Source of the DNA: an uncultured Bacilli bacterium
GTDB taxonomy: Bacteria; Bacillota_I; Bacilli_A; RFN20; DUOF01
Assembly: GCA_934183255.1 (NCBI GenBank)
Contig: CAKPSD010000001.1
Location: forward strand, 248,001-312,000
Length of the DNA: 64,000 nucleotides
Direction of reading: 5' to 3'
In this document: piece after piece, positions 17,691 to 26,365 of the stretch
Numbering within the stretch: position 1 is the first letter of the stretch
How the letters are laid out: each line of letters starts with the position of its first letter
Translations under genes and position numbers: made by a program
The notes under the pieces: model-generated
Seen by the model: the letters and a program-made list of their open reading frames with translations, nothing else
What the model was told of the DNA's origin: nothing
Databases searched by the model: none

Positions 17691-19277
17691 ATGAGCATAT
17701 TATTTAAAGATTTAGAATTACAGGAAGAAACATTGAAAGTATTAGATGAGTTAGGATTTAAAAATCCAACTGAGATACAAGAAAAAACAATTCCATTAGT
17801 GAAAGAAGGAATTGATGTAATAGGTTTATCTCAAACAGGAAGTGGTAAAACTCTTGCTTTTGCTTTACCTATTATTGAAAGTATAAGTAATTCTAAAAAA
17901 ACTGACGCTTTAGTACTATGCCCTACTCGCGAACTTGCTTTGCAAATCGAAGAAGTATTTAAATCAATAATTAAATATCGTAAAGATATTAGTATTCTTT
18001 CAGTATATGGAGGATCCTCTATTGAAAATAACATGAGATCTTTAAGAAAAGGAGCTAATGTTGTTATCGGTACTCCTGGTAGAGTAATGGATTTAATTAG
18101 AAGAAAGTCAATGCACTTAGAAGCTTTAAAAATTGCTGTGTTAGATGAAGCTGATGAAATGCTTAATATGGGATTTAAAGAAGATGTTGAGGAAATTTTT
18201 AAATTTACTAGTGAATATAAACAAGTTGTTCTATTCTCTGCTACTATGCCTAAAGAAATATTGCAAATATCAAAATGTATACAAAAAGATCCTGCTATTA
18301 TTAAAATCAATAAAAAAGAAATTACAGTTAAAACAATTGATCAATATTATATTAATGTAAGAGGCAGTGAAAAGAAACAAGCATTACTTAATCTTATATA
18401 TAAATATCAACCTAATAGCGCTTTAGTATTTGCTAACACTAAAAGAATGGTTGATGAAATTTATGAATTTTTAAATGAAAGAGATTTAAAAGTTAATAAA
18501 TTACATGGCGATATGTCACAAGCCGAAAGAACTAAAGTATTAAATTCATTTAAGGAAAATAAAATAAATATTTTAATTGCTAGTGATGTAGCTGCAAGAG
18601 GAATTGATGTTAATGATATTGAAATAGTATTTAACTATGATTTGCCTCAAACTCATGAATACTATGTTCATAGAATTGGGAGAACTGGTCGTGCTGGAAA
18701 ATCAGGTATTGCCTATACATTCATTAATGGGAAAAGACAATTAAATGAATTAATCGAAATTGCTAAATCTACTAATTCTGATATAAAAGAAGGTAAACTT
18801 CCTAAAAAATTAGAACTTATAGAAAAGTTAAGTATTGCCTTTACTGAAAAAGTAGAAAATAAATTAAAAGATGGAAATTATGAAACATATAATTACATTT
18901 CTCAAACTTTACTTAATAAAGGTTATAAAAGTGAGCATATTATTAATGTATTATCTTCTATGCTTATTAATTTAGATATTAATGAAGTAAAAGCTGATAC
19001 TAGTAATGATAAGAAAGATAAAAAAAGAAATTTAAGTGGTAAAACTTCTACATTAATCATATTCTTAGGTAGAAAAGATAGAATTAGTGCTGGTCATATA
19101 GTATGTGCAATAGTAGAAGAAACTTCTCTTGAATCTAAACAAATAGGAAAGATCCAAGTAAAAGATCATTATTCATTAGTAGATATTCCTATTGAATGTA
19201 GTAAGGAAGTTATTAAAGCTTTATCTAAAACTAAAATAAGAAACCAAAAAGTAAAAGTAGAAGAAAAAAGCAAATAA
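17691..19277 (+). CDS. DEAD-box RNA helicase with DbpA-like RNA-binding domain
   Basis: 528 residues from the ATG at 17691, which has an AAAGGAG site 8 nt upstream; a more distal in-frame ATG (17652) lies inside the leader hairpin and is unlikely. Q-motif region, motif I SQTGSGKT, motif II DEAD in VLDEADEML, motif III SAT and motif VI HRIGRTGRAGK are all intact. The C-terminal ~70 residues (from NLSGKTSTLIIFLGRKDRIS) match the RRM-like DbpA/CsdA RNA-binding domain. The family remodels structured RNA in ribosome assembly and cold adaptation; the closest names are CshA/CshB/DeaD, and I cannot choose between them. Confidence 0.93.
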   Translation: MSILFKDLELQEETLKVLDELGFKNPTEIQEKTIPLVKEGIDVIGLSQTGSGKTLAFALPIIESISNSKKTDALVLCPTRELALQIEEVFKSIIKYRKDISILSVYGGSSIENNMRSLRKGANVVIGTPGRVMDLIRRKSMHLEALKIAVLDEADEMLNMGFKEDVEEIFKFTSEYKQVVLFSATMPKEILQISKCIQKDPAIIKINKKEITVKTIDQYYINVRGSEKKQALLNLIYKYQPNSALVFANTKRMVDEIYEFLNERDLKVNKLHGDMSQAERTKVLNSFKENKINILIASDVAARGIDVNDIEIVFNYDLPQTHEYYVHRIGRTGRAGKSGIAYTFINGKRQLNELIEIAKSTNSDIKEGKLPKKLELIEKLSIAFTEKVENKLKDGNYETYNYISQTLLNKGYKSEHIINVLSSMLINLDINEVKADTSNDKKDKKRNLSGKTSTLIIFLGRKDRISAGHIVCAIVEETSLESKQIGKIQVKDHYSLVDIPIECSKEVIKALSKTKIRNQKVKVEEKSK

Positions 19278-19308
19278 AAAATAGTTAGGTGTGCGAGACC
19301 TAACTATT
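19270..19308. terminator. Bidirectional terminator between the helicase and the small peptide gene
   Basis: AAATAGTTAGGT (19278-19289) and ACCTAACTATTT (19297-19308) form a perfect 12-bp stem with a 7-nt loop. The T-run is on the minus strand (TTTTTTATTTG), so it best serves the minus-strand peptide gene at 19363-19482. Confidence 0.8.
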
Positions 19309-19362
19309 TGTGAAAAATTTGCTTCTCAATTTTTTTACTATAATAGCATTATTTTTTTCTAA

Positions 19363-19482
19363 TTAGAATAACCAATTAAAAATAGCAAATACTGGAGCAC
19401 TACAGAATGGCCATGCAGGATTTTCTCCACCAGTTCCCCAAGGATCTCCAGGTTTAACAATTGTAAGAACGTTTGTTAACAT
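19363..19482 (-). CDS. 39-residue peptide, candidate signalling peptide or bacteriocin
   Basis: A short frame absent from ordinary length cut-offs. A strong AAAGGAGGG site stands 9 nt before the ATG, and the transcript ends in a 12-bp terminator. The peptide begins MLTNVLTIVK. It has a middle part rich in Pro, Gly and Trp (residues 11-25, PGDPWGTGGENPAWP) and ends in a hydrophobic aromatic tail (31-39, VFAIFNWLF) with a single Cys at 27. There is no classical lysine-rich signal peptide and no double-Gly leader. It is divergent from an HTH-TPR regulator 143 nt away, the layout of RRNPP peptide/receptor pairs. Function is inferred from context only. Confidence 0.7.
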   Translation of the reverse strand: MLTNVLTIVKPGDPWGTGGENPAWPFCSAPVFAIFNWLF

Positions 19483-19502
19483 ATCATTTTCCCTCCTTTT
19501 GA

Positions 19503-19563
19503 GGCTATTTTAAGTTTTTAGAGAGACAATGAGCCTGTGAGAATATCTAACATTGGCTATTTT
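19503..19563. repeat. Direct repeat GGCTATTTT in the divergent promoter region
   Basis: Two copies of GGCTATTTT (19503-19511 and 19555-19563) lie 52 bp apart between the peptide gene and the regulator gene. They are candidate regulator contacts, but AT-rich chance repeats are possible. Confidence 0.3.
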
Positions 19564-19574
19564 TTTGTCATGTA

Positions 19575-19603
19575 TTGTAAAATGATGATAAATTTTGTAT
19601 AAT
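19575..19603 (+). promoter_or_regulatory. Promoter of the HTH-TPR regulator
   Basis: TTGTAA (19575-19580), 17 nt, perfect TATAAT (19598-19603), 22 nt before the start codon. Confidence 0.8.
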
Positions 19604-19625
19604 TTCATCTAGTGGTGATTTAATT

Positions 19626-20540
19626 ATGGATGATTATTTTGATGATTATATTAAGATAGGCACAACTATCAAAAAATTAAGAATGCAATCAGGCATATCT
19701 CAAACTAAATTAGCTGAAGGTATATGTGATAGAACTGCTATCATCCATCTAGAAAAAGGTAGATCAAAACAACCATCTGTATATCTTTTAAATCAAATTT
19801 GTAGACGATTATCTATTACATTAGATGATTTCTTTTTAATTGCTTATGGTGGTAATATCAATCAATTATGGTTAAAGAAAAATGAAATAGATTCTTTAAT
19901 GAAACTTAGAGAGTATGAAAAAGCATACTTACTTGCTAAAAAATATTTTGTAGAAAAAGTTCATCCTGTTGATGTTCAATATTTTGGCTTAGTAGAAGCT
20001 AATTATTACTACTACACTTTAGAAGAATATGAGAAGGCAAAAGAAATTTACAAAAAAGCACTTTCAATTACATGTAATGAACTAGGTGATGAAGTATACA
20101 CATTAACTGAAATGAGAATTATTAATGGCTTAATATATTGTAATTGGAGATTAGATAATAAACTTGGTACTGACGAAACAATAAATTATATTAGAGTCTT
20201 AAATAATTCTATTTATAACTATCCAATGGACAAAGATTACAATATAATTATTCCTTTAATGATTTCTACAATTCATTTCTATTTCACTTTAAAATTATAT
20301 GATGACACAATTACCATAATAAATAATGCAATTGAATTATCACATACTCATTGTTGTTATAGCTATTTAGGTAATTTATGGATGATGCTTGGTAATATTT
20401 ATGAAATACAGCATGATGAAAAGAAAAGTAAAGAATATTATGCAAAAGCAAAAACATTCTTTAACTTATTTGGTGAAGCTAAATTGTCTGAATTATTATT
20501 TAACCATGAACTTCAAATATATGAAAATTTAACTTATTAA
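19626..20540 (+). CDS. HTH-TPR transcriptional regulator, RRNPP (Rgg/PlcR/ComR-like)
   Basis: 304 residues. An N-terminal XRE-type helix-turn-helix (~10-65) contains IKKLRMQSGISQTKLAEG and LEKGRSKQPS. The remainder is helical with TPR-like units, for example YEKAYLLAKKYF (~100) and YEKAKEIYKKAL (~140), with a last unit near 260-285. This domain order and length fit RRNPP cytoplasmic receptors that bind imported peptide pheromones. GGTGAT precedes the ATG. The divergent 39-residue peptide gene is its obvious candidate ligand or target. No Opp importer or exporter gene lies next to it. Confidence 0.88.
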   Translation: MDDYFDDYIKIGTTIKKLRMQSGISQTKLAEGICDRTAIIHLEKGRSKQPSVYLLNQICRRLSITLDDFFLIAYGGNINQLWLKKNEIDSLMKLREYEKAYLLAKKYFVEKVHPVDVQYFGLVEANYYYYTLEEYEKAKEIYKKALSITCNELGDEVYTLTEMRIINGLIYCNWRLDNKLGTDETINYIRVLNNSIYNYPMDKDYNIIIPLMISTIHFYFTLKLYDDTITIINNAIELSHTHCCYSYLGNLWMMLGNIYEIQHDEKKSKEYYAKAKTFFNLFGEAKLSELLFNHELQIYENLTY

Positions 20541-20563
20541 TAATAAATAATAAAAAAATGTGC

Positions 20564-20569
20564 TATACT
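20564..20569 (+). promoter_or_regulatory. -10 element of tRNA-Arg
   Basis: TATACT 23 nt before the mature tRNA. No convincing -35 is seen 17 nt upstream (TAATAA). Confidence 0.45.
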
Positions 20570-20591
20570 TATAAAGCATTAGCACATATCT

Positions 20592-20668
20592 GCACTTGTA
20601 GCTCAGCTGGATAGAGCGTCCCCCTCCTAAGGGGAAGGTCGTAGATTCGAATTCTATCAAGTGCACCA
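20592..20668 (+). tRNA. tRNA-Arg (anticodon CCT)
   Basis: A 77-nt cloverleaf: acceptor GCACTTG/CAAGTGC, D-arm GCTC...GAGC, anticodon stem TCCCC/GGGGA with loop CTCCTAA (anticodon CCT, reading AGG), T-arm GTAGA-TTCGAAT-TCTAT, discriminator A, and an encoded CCA. It is a single tRNA gene with its own terminator. Confidence 0.97.
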
Positions 20669-20679
20669 CTATAAAATAA

Positions 20680-20706
20680 AAGAGAAGAAAAGTCTTCTCT
20701 TTTTAA
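20680..20706. terminator. Terminator of tRNA-Arg (bidirectional)
   Basis: AGAGAAGA/TCTTCTCT arms around a 4-nt loop and T-runs on both sides. It lies between tRNA-Arg and the convergent phosphatase gene. Confidence 0.75.
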
Positions 20707-20720
20707 TTATTTAACTATAT

Positions 20721-21851
20721 TCATAATATTAAACACGACTTATAAAAATTAAATATATCTGTGTTATCTATTGTATTGCGAAATAAATTATTTATATTAT
20801 CTATTTTATTAAATGGATTAAATTTAATAAAATAAGGAACATTAGTTTTAGAGTGACCTGTTCTAGTGTATAAAGAATTATCTATTTTACTTACATCATC
20901 ACTATATTTTAAGCCACCAGTTTCATGATCTGCAGTTACTACAATTGCTGTACCTTTTTGATTTTCTATTTTTTCTGATACTATCTTAATACTTTCATCA
21001 AAGCTATTTAAATATTCCATCATTTCAAATATTTGATTATTATGACTTTTTTTATCAATGTGTGCTCCCTCTATCATAAGGAAATATCCATTAGAAAAGT
21101 TTTCTTCAAAATAATTTATAGCAAACTGTGTTAACATTTCTAATGTTGGGTTTTCATTTGTTCCAATTTTTGAAACAACACTATCAAAAGTAGCAATTAT
21201 TTTTGAATCATTTATATTTAAATCTTGATAGCTATTAGTATATACATATCCTTTATTTATAAAATCTTCTTTATATCCTTCATAGGTTGATTTCCCTGCT
21301 CCTAAAAATAAATCTATATTGCTATTAAGTTGACCTTTTATAATATCGTCACTATCACTTCTATCATTCGCGTGAGAAGAAAATGCTGAAGGAGTTGCTC
21401 CATTTAATGAATCCGTTGTTACTATACCTACTCCAAATCCTTTACTTTTGGCATATTCACTAATTGTAGTAATATCCTTACCATTATGTCTAGATATTTC
21501 CCTGTTATCAAACTTTTTTCCTGTAGCTAAAGCACTTGCTGATGCTGCACTATCTGTTGGGGATAATACACTATTAGAATAAGTAGTAACATATCCTTTT
21601 ATATCAAAACTTTCCATATACATATCCTTATCATAATATTTAGAAGTTACTTTAATATGATTTTCTCCCATTCCATCGCCAATAAACATTACTATTTTGT
21701 TAGCATTTCCCTCTACACTAGAAAAATCAATTCTATCTCTATTTTTTCTATCTATTTTTACTCCTATATATATTCCAAAAAAAGTAACTATTACAATTAA
21801 AATAATTAAACTTATAATTATTGTTATTCTTAATTTTTTATTTTTAATCAT
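20721..21851 (-). CDS. Membrane-anchored alkaline phosphatase (PhoA family)
   Basis: 376 residues from the ATG at 21851, which has AGGTGAT 4 nt upstream; the in-frame GTG at 21860 lies inside that ribosome site. A single N-terminal helix (~10-30) anchors the protein outside the cell. Metal and nucleophile motifs are intact: MFIGDGMGENH (~50), SPTDSAASASALATG with the catalytic Ser, and VVTADHETGGL. It is short for the family (typically 430-500). It should hydrolyse phosphomonoesters for phosphate scavenging. No Pho regulatory site is recognisable. It is separated from trkH by a terminator. Confidence 0.9.
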   Translation of the reverse strand: MIKNKKLRITIIISLIILIVIVTFFGIYIGVKIDRKNRDRIDFSSVEGNANKIVMFIGDGMGENHIKVTSKYYDKDMYMESFDIKGYVTTYSNSVLSPTDSAASASALATGKKFDNREISRHNGKDITTISEYAKSKGFGVGIVTTDSLNGATPSAFSSHANDRSDSDDIIKGQLNSNIDLFLGAGKSTYEGYKEDFINKGYVYTNSYQDLNINDSKIIATFDSVVSKIGTNENPTLEMLTQFAINYFEENFSNGYFLMIEGAHIDKKSHNNQIFEMMEYLNSFDESIKIVSEKIENQKGTAIVVTADHETGGLKYSDDVSKIDNSLYTRTGHSKTNVPYFIKFNPFNKIDNINNLFRNTIDNTDIFNFYKSCLIL

Positions 21852-21894
21852 ACTTATCACCTATTTAAAGTTTATCATTAATTTTTGTAAAATA

Positions 21895-21914
21895 AAAAGG
21901 ATTAAAATCCTTTT
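21895..21914 (-). terminator. Terminator after trkH
   Basis: AAAAGGATT and AATCCTTTT arms, T-run on the minus strand. It lies between trkH and the phosphatase gene. Confidence 0.7.
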
Positions 21915-21923
21915 ATGAATAAA

Positions 21924-23468
21924 TTATTTTTTCCAAGTTCTAGGACTAAATAAAATTAATACTGGTAATATTTCAAGCCTTCCTACTAGCATAACTAAGC
22001 TTAATACAATTTTAGAAAAGCTACTGTACATAGCAAAACTAGAATATGGGCCTACTGCTTCAAATCCAGGACCAATATTAGAAATAGCCGCTATTACTGA
22101 AGAAAAATTACTTAAGAAACCATGTTCTACTTTATAAGTTCCTACATTTGCTTCTGAAACAACTTCTACTACCTTTCCATTTATAGGATCAAAAGATAAT
22201 AATAGTAAAGCAATTACTACTATAACAAAATATAAGGATATGAATGAAAATACATCATTAATTGTAGATTCTTCAAGTTGCTTTCCTTCAAACTTTGTTT
22301 TAGGTACATATCTAGGATTTATTAGTTTTCGTATCTTTATTCCAAACCCTTTAAAGCACATTACAATTCTAGAAGTTTTTATACCTCCTGCAGTTGAACC
22401 TGCCATTGCTCCCATAAACATAACTATTATTAATACTGTTTTTGCTAGCATTGGCCATAAGTTAAAGTCTGTTGTAGAATATCCTGTCGTAGTTAATAAA
22501 GATGCTACTTGGAAGTATGAATGCCTAAAGGCCTCCTCTTTTGAATATACCTCCACTAAATCTTTTGCTTTTGTAACTAAACTTATAAATACTAAAGATA
22601 TACTTACAACTACTATAGCAAAATATGATTTTAACTCTTCACTTTTAAATACATCTTTTATTTTACCTATTAAAATTAAATAATATAAACTAAAGTTAAT
22701 TCCAAATAATAGTAAGAAAGTTGCTATTACATATTGAGAAAATGGAGAGAATAACTCCATGCTTCCTGGTATAAAACCAAATCCACCAGTTCCAGCACAT
22801 CCAAATGTTGTTAATAAACTAAAGAAAAAATGATCTTTTTCATATCCTGGGATTGGCTTATCACACATTAAAATTATTATTTCTAATATAGTCATTCCTA
22901 AATATATAGAATAAAGAATTCTACTAGTAACATTAAGTTTAGAAGTTATTTTGCCTACCTTTGGCCCAGGGCTTTCTGCTTTTAATAGATGAAGTGATGA
23001 TCCATCATTACTTTCAGGAATAAATATTAAAATAAATACTAGTATTCCCATACCACCAATCCAATGAGTAAAACTTCTCCAAAATAAAGAACTATGTGAC
23101 AATTTAGTAATATCTACTACTATACTTGAACCAGTTGTGGTAAATCCAGACATTGTTTCAAAGAATGCATCAATAAAGTTAGGTATTTCTTTATTTATTA
23201 TAAAAGGAATTGCTCCAAATAAAGTCATAATAATCCAAACTAAAGCTACTAAAGCAAATCCTTCTTTTTGATATAAATTGTCTCTACTTGGTTTTAATAA
23301 TTGTAGTAAAAATCCTACTATTGCTAGCATAAAAGAAGGTATAACGAAAGCTAACACATTCATTAATGGTTCTTTATATACTAAAGACACAATAAGAGGA
23401 AATAACATTAATATTCCCTCTAATATCATAATTTTACCTAATAATTTAAATACTTTTTTAAAGTTCAT
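21924..23468 (-). CDS. trkH: Trk/Ktr-type potassium channel subunit
   Basis: 514-residue membrane protein with the four pseudo-repeat M1-P-M2 pattern. Selectivity-filter segments are visible: TTTGSS, CAGTGGFG, TTTGYS and NIGPGF. This makes it the potassium-conducting subunit gated by the neighbouring RCK protein, encoded 12 nt upstream in the same operon. Length and filters fit TrkH/TrkG more than the shorter KtrB (~450), though the distinction is not absolute. Together with trkA it would mediate potassium uptake and osmotic balance. Confidence 0.94.
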   Translation of the reverse strand: MNFKKVFKLLGKIMILEGILMLFPLIVSLVYKEPLMNVLAFVIPSFMLAIVGFLLQLLKPSRDNLYQKEGFALVALVWIIMTLFGAIPFIINKEIPNFIDAFFETMSGFTTTGSSIVVDITKLSHSSLFWRSFTHWIGGMGILVFILIFIPESNDGSSLHLLKAESPGPKVGKITSKLNVTSRILYSIYLGMTILEIIILMCDKPIPGYEKDHFFFSLLTTFGCAGTGGFGFIPGSMELFSPFSQYVIATFLLLFGINFSLYYLILIGKIKDVFKSEELKSYFAIVVVSISLVFISLVTKAKDLVEVYSKEEAFRHSYFQVASLLTTTGYSTTDFNLWPMLAKTVLIIVMFMGAMAGSTAGGIKTSRIVMCFKGFGIKIRKLINPRYVPKTKFEGKQLEESTINDVFSFISLYFVIVVIALLLLSFDPINGKVVEVVSEANVGTYKVEHGFLSNFSSVIAAISNIGPGFEAVGPYSSFAMYSSFSKIVLSLVMLVGRLEILPVLILFSPRTWKK

Positions 23469-23480
23469 ATTTTCACCTCA

Positions 23481-24836
23481 CTATTCAAATGCATCAGTAA
23501 GGTCATCAAAGTCTGTATGTGTAGTAACAACTACTACTCTATCATTAAGTTTTATGCACTCATTACCATCAGGAATAATTACCTTATTATCTCTCATAAT
23601 ACATCCAATAAGACAATTATCCTTAATTTTTAACTCTTTTAAAGGCTTATTATAAATATCTTCTTCTTTTTTAGCTATAAACTCTAGTGCCTCTACTTTA
23701 TTTTCTACTAATCTATATAAAGTTATTACATTGCTTCCTCTTCTATTATTTAAAGCTCTAGTGTAACTTATAACTTTATTAGCAACTAAGTTTTTAGGAG
23801 AAACATAATTAACAACATCTAAAGCCCCTACTATACCAACTAACCCTTCTCTTTTAACTTTAGCAATGGTTTTCTTCACTTTTAACTTATTAGCATACAT
23901 AGATACAATAATATTTTCTTCATCTACTCCTGTTAAAGAAACAAAAGCATCCATGCTTTCTATTCCTTCTTCAAGTAAAACATCATGATCAGTACCATCA
24001 CCATTTATAATAGTAGCTTTAGGTAAAGATTCTGCTAATTCTTCTGCTCTTTTTTTATTTTGTTCAATAATCTTAACATTATATTTTCTTGAACATAATT
24101 CATTTGCTAAGTAATAGCCTATCTTACTACCTCCAACTATCATTATCTTTTTTAAAGGTATTTTTATTAAATTTAATTCTGTTAAAAAAAAACTTAAGGA
24201 ATTAGTATCAGCAGTAAAACTAATTCTATCTCCCTTTTCAATAACAAAATTACCTGATGGTATTATTACCTCATTTTCTCTTTGTACTGCACATATTAAC
24301 ACTTTTGTGTTTATTTTTTTACTAATAGATACAAGTGTTTCTCCAATTAATGGATTAGTATCTTCAATTAAAACTTCTATTAAAGTAACTCTACCCTTAG
24401 CAAATCTTTCAACTTTAGCAGTTGAAGGTAAATTTATCATATTTAGTATTTCATTTGATGTTTCAAGTTCTGGATTAACAATCATTGATAAGCCAAATTC
24501 ATCTTTAAAAATAGCACTTTGTCGAGCATATTCTGGATTTCTAACTCTAGCAATAGTGTGTTTTGCACCTGTTTTTTTAGCTACTAAACATGCCATAATA
24601 TTTATTTCATCGCTAGAAGTTACAGCAATTACTAAATCAGCATCATTAACATTTGCTTCTTCTTGAATGTCAAGACAAGCACCATTTCCAACCACTCCAG
24701 CTATATCATACTTTTCTATTAAGTTTTCTATTTTTCCTTTATTTTCATCTATTATTACAATAGAGTGTTCTTCTTTTGATAATTGTTCTAGAATTGTTCT
24801 TCCTATTGTTCCACATCCAATTAAAACTGTTTTCAT
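23481..24836 (-). CDS. trkA: Trk potassium uptake regulatory subunit, two RCK domains
   Basis: 451 residues with two tandem RCK (TrkA-N plus TrkA-C) halves. The first Rossmann motif is GCGTIG (~7-12) and the second GGSKIGYYLA (~236). Conserved acidic residues that end the second strand (IIDEN, IIEQN) suggest NAD(H) or ATP binding. It gates TrkH, encoded next in the operon. The double-RCK length is that of TrkA, not the single-RCK KtrA. It starts 11 nt after the flavoprotein gene. Confidence 0.94.
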   Translation of the reverse strand: MKTVLIGCGTIGRTILEQLSKEEHSIVIIDENKGKIENLIEKYDIAGVVGNGACLDIQEEANVNDADLVIAVTSSDEINIMACLVAKKTGAKHTIARVRNPEYARQSAIFKDEFGLSMIVNPELETSNEILNMINLPSTAKVERFAKGRVTLIEVLIEDTNPLIGETLVSISKKINTKVLICAVQRENEVIIPSGNFVIEKGDRISFTADTNSLSFFLTELNLIKIPLKKIMIVGGSKIGYYLANELCSRKYNVKIIEQNKKRAEELAESLPKATIINGDGTDHDVLLEEGIESMDAFVSLTGVDEENIIVSMYANKLKVKKTIAKVKREGLVGIVGALDVVNYVSPKNLVANKVISYTRALNNRRGSNVITLYRLVENKVEALEFIAKKEEDIYNKPLKELKIKDNCLIGCIMRDNKVIIPDGNECIKLNDRVVVVTTHTDFDDLTDAFE

Positions 24837-24847
24837 TTTCTCACCAT

Positions 24848-26251
24848 CTATATATTCTTTAAAATGTCTCTTGCGGCAACTAATCCTGTTGCTGCAGCTG
24901 CTACTATATTCCCTGCTTTTCCTGCTCCATCACCAATAAAATATAAATTAGCATTTTCTAATTTAAAGTTATTGTTTGTTGTGATTTCGTTACTAAAAAA
25001 TTTAATTTCTGGTCCATATAGTAATGTTTCTCCATTAGCTACGCCAGGTATTATTTTATCAAGTTTATCTAATCCCTCAAGAACATTAGTAATTATTCTA
25101 TGAGGCATTACTAAAGCTAAATCTCCTGCTACACAATCTTTTAAAGTAGGTTCAATAAAGCCCTTATTAATACGATGCCATTCACTTCTTCTACCATTTT
25201 TCAAATCTTTTAATGTTTGAATAATTGGTTTTCCATTTCCTAAAACATTAGCAATTTTAGCAATTGATTCACCATATAAACGTGTATTAGTAGATGGTTG
25301 AGTTAAATTTATTTTACTTATAAAAGCAAAATTAGAATTATTAGATTTAGTATGCTTTAATGAATGCCCATTAACACATATATATCCATAATAATTTTCT
25401 TTTGTTACATATCCTCCAGGATTAGTACAAAACGTTCTTATCTCATCATCATAAGTATCTGTTTTAATAAATATTGTAGGATCATATATTTCATTAGTTA
25501 TATCTTCTAAAACTTCTTTTCTTACTTCCACTCTTACTCCTACTTCAATACTTTGAGAAGTGTAATTTATTTTGTGCTTATCGCAGAAATTTTGCAACCA
25601 TTCTGCTCCTGTTCTACCAGGTGCAACTACAACATATTTAGCATTAATTGGGTTAATATTTTTGTTAGCAAACACAATTTTATTTAACCCATTTTCATTT
25701 AATTCAATATCTTTCACATCTGCAAATTCAATAGTTTCTACACCTTTTTCATCTAAAAAATGAGTAAAGTTATCAATGTAAGTAGGAAGCATATCAGAGC
25801 CTAAATGTTTTTGCTTTATTAACATTAAACTAGCTCCTTTTAAAGCAACCTCTTTTTGTATTTGTTTACTTCTTTCAGTACTTTTTGGAAAAACATCACT
25901 ATCCATACCAAATTTAGTAAATATCTCTTCTGTGTCATCTATTAGTTTGTAAGCTTCATCTCTTCCCATATACTTAAATAAATCACTTTTACCAAGCTTA
26001 GGAATAAAGTTTAATTTACCATCACTAAATGTACCTGCTCCCCCATATCCACATAAGATATTACAAGGATTACAGTTAATGCACTTACCAGTTTCTTTCA
26101 TTGGACACGATCTAGTTTGTGCCTTTTTACCTTTATCTATTAATAATACTTTTAAATTTTTATTATTTTCAATTAGTTCATATGCTGCAAATAATCCAGC
26201 AGGTCCTGCTCCTATTATAGCAACATCATAGTTTTCTCTTTTTGTATTCAT
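24848..26251 (-). CDS. FAD-dependent oxidoreductase, uncharacterised family
   Basis: 467 residues. The N-terminal dinucleotide motif is AIIGAGPAGLFAAYE (~11-25), with a second FAD segment near the end, YFIGDGAGKAGNIVAA. The segment SCPMKETGKCINCNPC (~51-66) places several cysteines near the flavin, followed by GYGGAGTFSDGKL, which is characteristic of the COG2509-type uncharacterised flavoprotein group. Substrate unknown. It is first in an operon with trkA and trkH. Whether it has anything to do with potassium uptake is not clear; the pairing may be only shared transcription. Confidence 0.85.
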   Translation of the reverse strand: MNTKRENYDVAIIGAGPAGLFAAYELIENNKNLKVLLIDKGKKAQTRSCPMKETGKCINCNPCNILCGYGGAGTFSDGKLNFIPKLGKSDLFKYMGRDEAYKLIDDTEEIFTKFGMDSDVFPKSTERSKQIQKEVALKGASLMLIKQKHLGSDMLPTYIDNFTHFLDEKGVETIEFADVKDIELNENGLNKIVFANKNINPINAKYVVVAPGRTGAEWLQNFCDKHKINYTSQSIEVGVRVEVRKEVLEDITNEIYDPTIFIKTDTYDDEIRTFCTNPGGYVTKENYYGYICVNGHSLKHTKSNNSNFAFISKINLTQPSTNTRLYGESIAKIANVLGNGKPIIQTLKDLKNGRRSEWHRINKGFIEPTLKDCVAGDLALVMPHRIITNVLEGLDKLDKIIPGVANGETLLYGPEIKFFSNEITTNNNFKLENANLYFIGDGAGKAGNIVAAAATGLVAARDILKNI

Positions 26252-26365
26252 AAGTTTTCTCTCCCAACATGTAAATTATATAATTATTATTTTTTTTATG
26301 CAATAAATTGAGTTTCTAGTTTTGTCTATTGTAGGTTGTGTGCTAAAATTGAGTTGGTGATAAAA

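Noticed and set aside
19503..19625. Strong promoter for the peptide gene on the minus strand
   Set aside because: ATGACA and TAGATA at 16-nt spacing are weak; I could not support a definite promoter, which may need an activator.
20721..24836. Pho or potassium regulon operators near the phosphatase and trk genes
   Set aside because: No repeated PhoP-type TTAACA tracts or c-di-AMP ydaO-type riboswitch were recognised.
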